NCBI GenBank assembly: GCA_934307185.1
Contig: CAKRCJ010000115.1
Coordinates: 1-7,053, forward strand
Direction of reading: 5' to 3'
DNA length: 7,053 nucleotides
From: an uncultured Roseburia sp.
GTDB lineage: Bacteria; Bacillota; Clostridia; Lachnospirales; Lachnospiraceae
Below are positions 5,207 through 7,053 of this stretch, piece after piece; positions within the stretch are counted from its first letter, which is position 1; each line of letters starts with the position of its first letter. Made by a program: the position numbers and the translations under genes. The notes beneath the pieces are model-generated. The model was not told where the DNA came from and did not search any database. It saw nothing but the letters and a program-made list of their open reading frames with translations.

Positions 5207-5326
5207 GGCAGAGGTGGACTGCAACCGCATTTTCCTAAATATATGCTTGGATTTCCCCCAAATATAAGGTATATTTACTGTTGACTCATATAATGATAAG
5301 AAAAAGGAAATATTTCAGGAGAGCAG

Positions 5327-6154
5327 ATGAATAGAAAGAAAAAAATAACAATTACAGCGGCTGTTACAGCAATCATTTTAATCGCAGCAGTGCTTGCGGG
5401 CGGCTTTTTTTTACGTGGCAAGCTGGCATTAAAAAATCAGGTGCAGAGGCTTTTGACAGAAACCTACAGTTATACGCTTGATTATCAGATTGAAGGAATT
5501 GATACTGATTTTGATGAGGGAAAATTAAAAGGAACGATTAAAGGGACAAAGGGTAAGGATATTATATATGGAGCATTGTCTACGGAAAACGTGAATATGA
5601 TTGACTTTTATGTTGGACCGGACGGTAAAATATTATTTAATGCCAGACCGGTTTTTGAAAATATTTTATCAGACCTGGGGGATATTCCAATCGTGGGGCA
5701 GCTTACGAGTCTGATTTCTGTTGATGATTTTTATTTTTCAACGGAACAGATTGCAGAGATTACCGGAAATGAGCCGGCAACATTAAATGATGCCGGAGTG
5801 AATGAAAGTCTGTTTGAGGCAGTTGGCGGTAATAAAGAGGCAATGAAGGCAGCTTTTTCCATAAAAGAAAAAAAGAATTTGACGGAAAATGAAAAGCTGC
5901 TGGGAGATGACGCATATTATTTTGAAATTGTATTACAAAGCTATAACAGCAGCGTTCTTATCGGTGTACCAAAGGACAGCGGTAAAAATGAAATCTCGCT
6001 TGCAGTCACGCAGGACGATATTTCGTGGATTTTTCATGGAAATTATCGAATTACAGACGACGTGGTAACGGAGCTGCCGGAGGAATCCTTAAATAATGAC
6101 CAGATTGAGGTGCTCAAAAAGATTTATTCTTACTGGCAGGAATTGAAAAAATAG
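5327..6154 (+). CDS. Membrane-anchored extracytoplasmic protein of unknown function
   Basis: I do not recognise this 275-residue protein. It begins with a basic tip (MNRKKK) and one hydrophobic segment at about residues 7-29, then about 245 residues of hydrophilic, acidic, apparently mixed alpha/beta sequence. That arrangement suggests a single N-terminal anchor with the body outside the membrane. There is no cysteine after the hydrophobic stretch, so it is not a lipoprotein. Its only apparent structure is several alternating hydrophobic stretches such as YTLDYQIEG, YYFEIVLQSY and VLIGVPKD; no catalytic motif is visible. The start is supported by AGGAGA four bases upstream. It is followed after 32 bases by a methyltransferase gene on the same strand, so the two may be co-transcribed. 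A role in the cell envelope is possible but rests only on predicted location. Confidence 0.8.
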   Translation: MNRKKKITITAAVTAIILIAAVLAGGFFLRGKLALKNQVQRLLTETYSYTLDYQIEGIDTDFDEGKLKGTIKGTKGKDIIYGALSTENVNMIDFYVGPDGKILFNARPVFENILSDLGDIPIVGQLTSLISVDDFYFSTEQIAEITGNEPATLNDAGVNESLFEAVGGNKEAMKAAFSIKEKKNLTENEKLLGDDAYYFEIVLQSYNSSVLIGVPKDSGKNEISLAVTQDDISWIFHGNYRITDDVVTELPEESLNNDQIEVLKKIYSYWQELKK

Positions 6155-6186
6155 CAGAAATCAAACGAAAGAAACAGGAAAATTGT

Positions 6187-7053
6187 ATGTGGAAAGTAAA
6201 ACAGATTTTTGATGGAGAATACGGCTGCGAAGAACGCGCACCGGGAGAAAAACCGACATATCTTATAACTTTGGAAAATGAAGCAGGAGAGACAAAATCT
6301 TTTTTGGCGGACGATGTATGGCTTACCGCGATGGAGAAGCTTTCCTCCAATCCGCTTCAGAAAATAATTATCAGTAAGCCGGTGAAAAAGGACTGCCTTT
6401 ACAAAAAAATCATAGTAGAAAAAAAGGGTGACGGTTATCAGGCGGCAAAACATACGGAAAAACAGGTTTTTCATGAAAATTTCAAACCGGAGGAATTACA
6501 GGGCTTTTTAATGGAGGCGGTTTTTGATACTTATCTGCAGATAAATGCTTGGGATAATGTGAAAGAATACAGTCTTCTTATTTCGAAAAAAGGTGCGGTT
6601 ACGTTAAAATCGAAAGCCTTAAAAGAGCAGCATGTGGTCAATGAGGAGCACAACCGGAAGAAAAATTATATTTTAGAGGAGGGAAAGATAATTCCTCCGT
6701 TAGTCGATATGGGAATTTTTACAAAAGAAGGTAAAGTGGTAAAATCCATGTACGACAAATTTCGGCAGATTAACCGTTTTATTGAAATCATTGACGATGG
6801 CGTGAAGGATTATCCCGGCGAAGAAATTCATATCATTGATTTTGGCTGCGGCAAATCATACCTTACCTTTATTATGTATTATTATTTTACGGAAATCCGT
6901 CACATGAAGGTAAAAATGTTAGGGCTAGATTTAAAGAAAGATGTCATTGAAAAATGCAACCAGGCAGCATTGAAATATAATTATGAAAATCTGCGGTTTG
7001 AGTTAGGAGACATTAACGGATTTAAAACGCCGTTTGATGTGGATATGGTGGTG
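6187..7053 (+). CDS. Class I SAM-dependent methyltransferase (Methyltransf_32-like), 3' end outside the window
   Basis: The frame is open from ATG 6187 to the window edge (289 codons), and the protein is cut inside its catalytic domain. Residues 216-226 (IIDFGCGKSYL) form SAM-binding motif I, GLDLK at 246-250 carries the acidic motif II residue that would contact the ribose, and GD at 274-275 fits the adenine-contacting motif III; the text ends in DVDMVV, at the approach to motif IV. The DFGCGKSYLTF form resembles the Methyltransf_32 (PF13679) group. The first roughly 190 residues form a separate N-terminal region I cannot assign, with a basic patch around 155-160 (EHNRKKN) followed by a DMGIF...KSMYDKFRQINRF stretch seen just before the catalytic fold. 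Substrate is unknown; RNA or a small molecule are both possible. AGGA lies seven bases upstream of the start, and the gene follows the 5327 gene closely. Confidence 0.85.
   Translation, partial: MWKVKQIFDGEYGCEERAPGEKPTYLITLENEAGETKSFLADDVWLTAMEKLSSNPLQKIIISKPVKKDCLYKKIIVEKKGDGYQAAKHTEKQVFHENFKPEELQGFLMEAVFDTYLQINAWDNVKEYSLLISKKGAVTLKSKALKEQHVVNEEHNRKKNYILEEGKIIPPLVDMGIFTKEGKVVKSMYDKFRQINRFIEIIDDGVKDYPGEEIHIIDFGCGKSYLTFIMYYYFTEIRHMKVKMLGLDLKKDVIEKCNQAALKYNYENLRFELGDINGFKTPFDVDMVV

Noticed and set aside
4862..5284. Plus-strand frame of 140 codons, and a 64-codon frame at 5073-5267
   Set aside because: The first is antisense to the radical SAM gene start and continues through regulatory DNA; neither has a ribosome binding site or protein-like composition.
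5179..5284. 34-codon plus-strand ORF starting in the second palindrome (MFENYSCYNGRGG...)
   Set aside because: There is no ribosome binding site before its ATG, and its start codon lies inside the palindrome and upstream of the extended -10 element.
5281..5294. TTGACT followed by TATAAT as a promoter
   Set aside because: The hexamers are only 2 bases apart, so they cannot be the -35 and -10 of one promoter.
5327..5420. Lipoprotein signal peptide
   Set aside because: The hydrophobic segment ends in LAGGFFL with no cysteine, so there is no lipobox.
6114..6474. Minus-strand frames across the end of the 5327 gene and start of the methyltransferase
   Set aside because: They are antisense to two well-supported genes and have low-complexity Phe/Ser/Cys-rich translations with no family features.

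Overview
The window looks like a chromosomal segment from a low-GC Firmicute of class Clostridia, most likely a Lachnospiraceae gut anaerobe. I infer this from the AT-rich intergenic DNA, strong AGGAGG-type ribosome binding sites, a stand-alone DUF4130 gene beside its radical SAM partner, and short palindromic intergenic repeats. No genus can be named from the sequence alone.

Layout: bases 1-161 are a highly palindromic, non-coding repeat element, probably cut by the left window edge. Bases 173-1669 (minus) encode an NhaC-family Na+/H+ antiporter with a roughly 130-base leader that holds a hairpin plus U-tract, a duplicated ribosome-binding segment and a 14-codon mini-ORF. Bases 2008-2784 (plus) encode a TatD-family metal-dependent hydrolase, divergent from the antiporter. 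It converges, with only 6 bases between stop codons, on a two-gene minus-strand unit: a radical SAM protein (3694-5013, upstream) followed by a DUF4130 protein (2791-3591). A 78-base inverted-repeat element, related to the end of the element at the left edge, lies between these two genes. A 313-base regulatory region (5014-5326) follows. Then come two plus-strand genes 32 bases apart: a membrane-anchored protein of unknown function (5327-6154) and a class I SAM-dependent methyltransferase (from 6187, cut by the right edge).

The most interesting part is the radical SAM/DUF4130 pair. Its family is predicted, but to my knowledge not shown, to act in DNA repair or modification. This copy adds three sequence clues. 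The radical SAM protein has a helix-hairpin-helix motif. It ends in a canonical beta-clamp-binding pentapeptide, QLSLF. Upstream of the operon is a palindrome, CAGAACAAGTGTTCTG, that fits the core of the Gram-positive LexA/SOS box, set inside a 70-base region of dyad symmetry with apparent promoters on both strands. Together these suggest a damage-inducible, clamp-recruited repair system. That is a testable inference, not an established fact.
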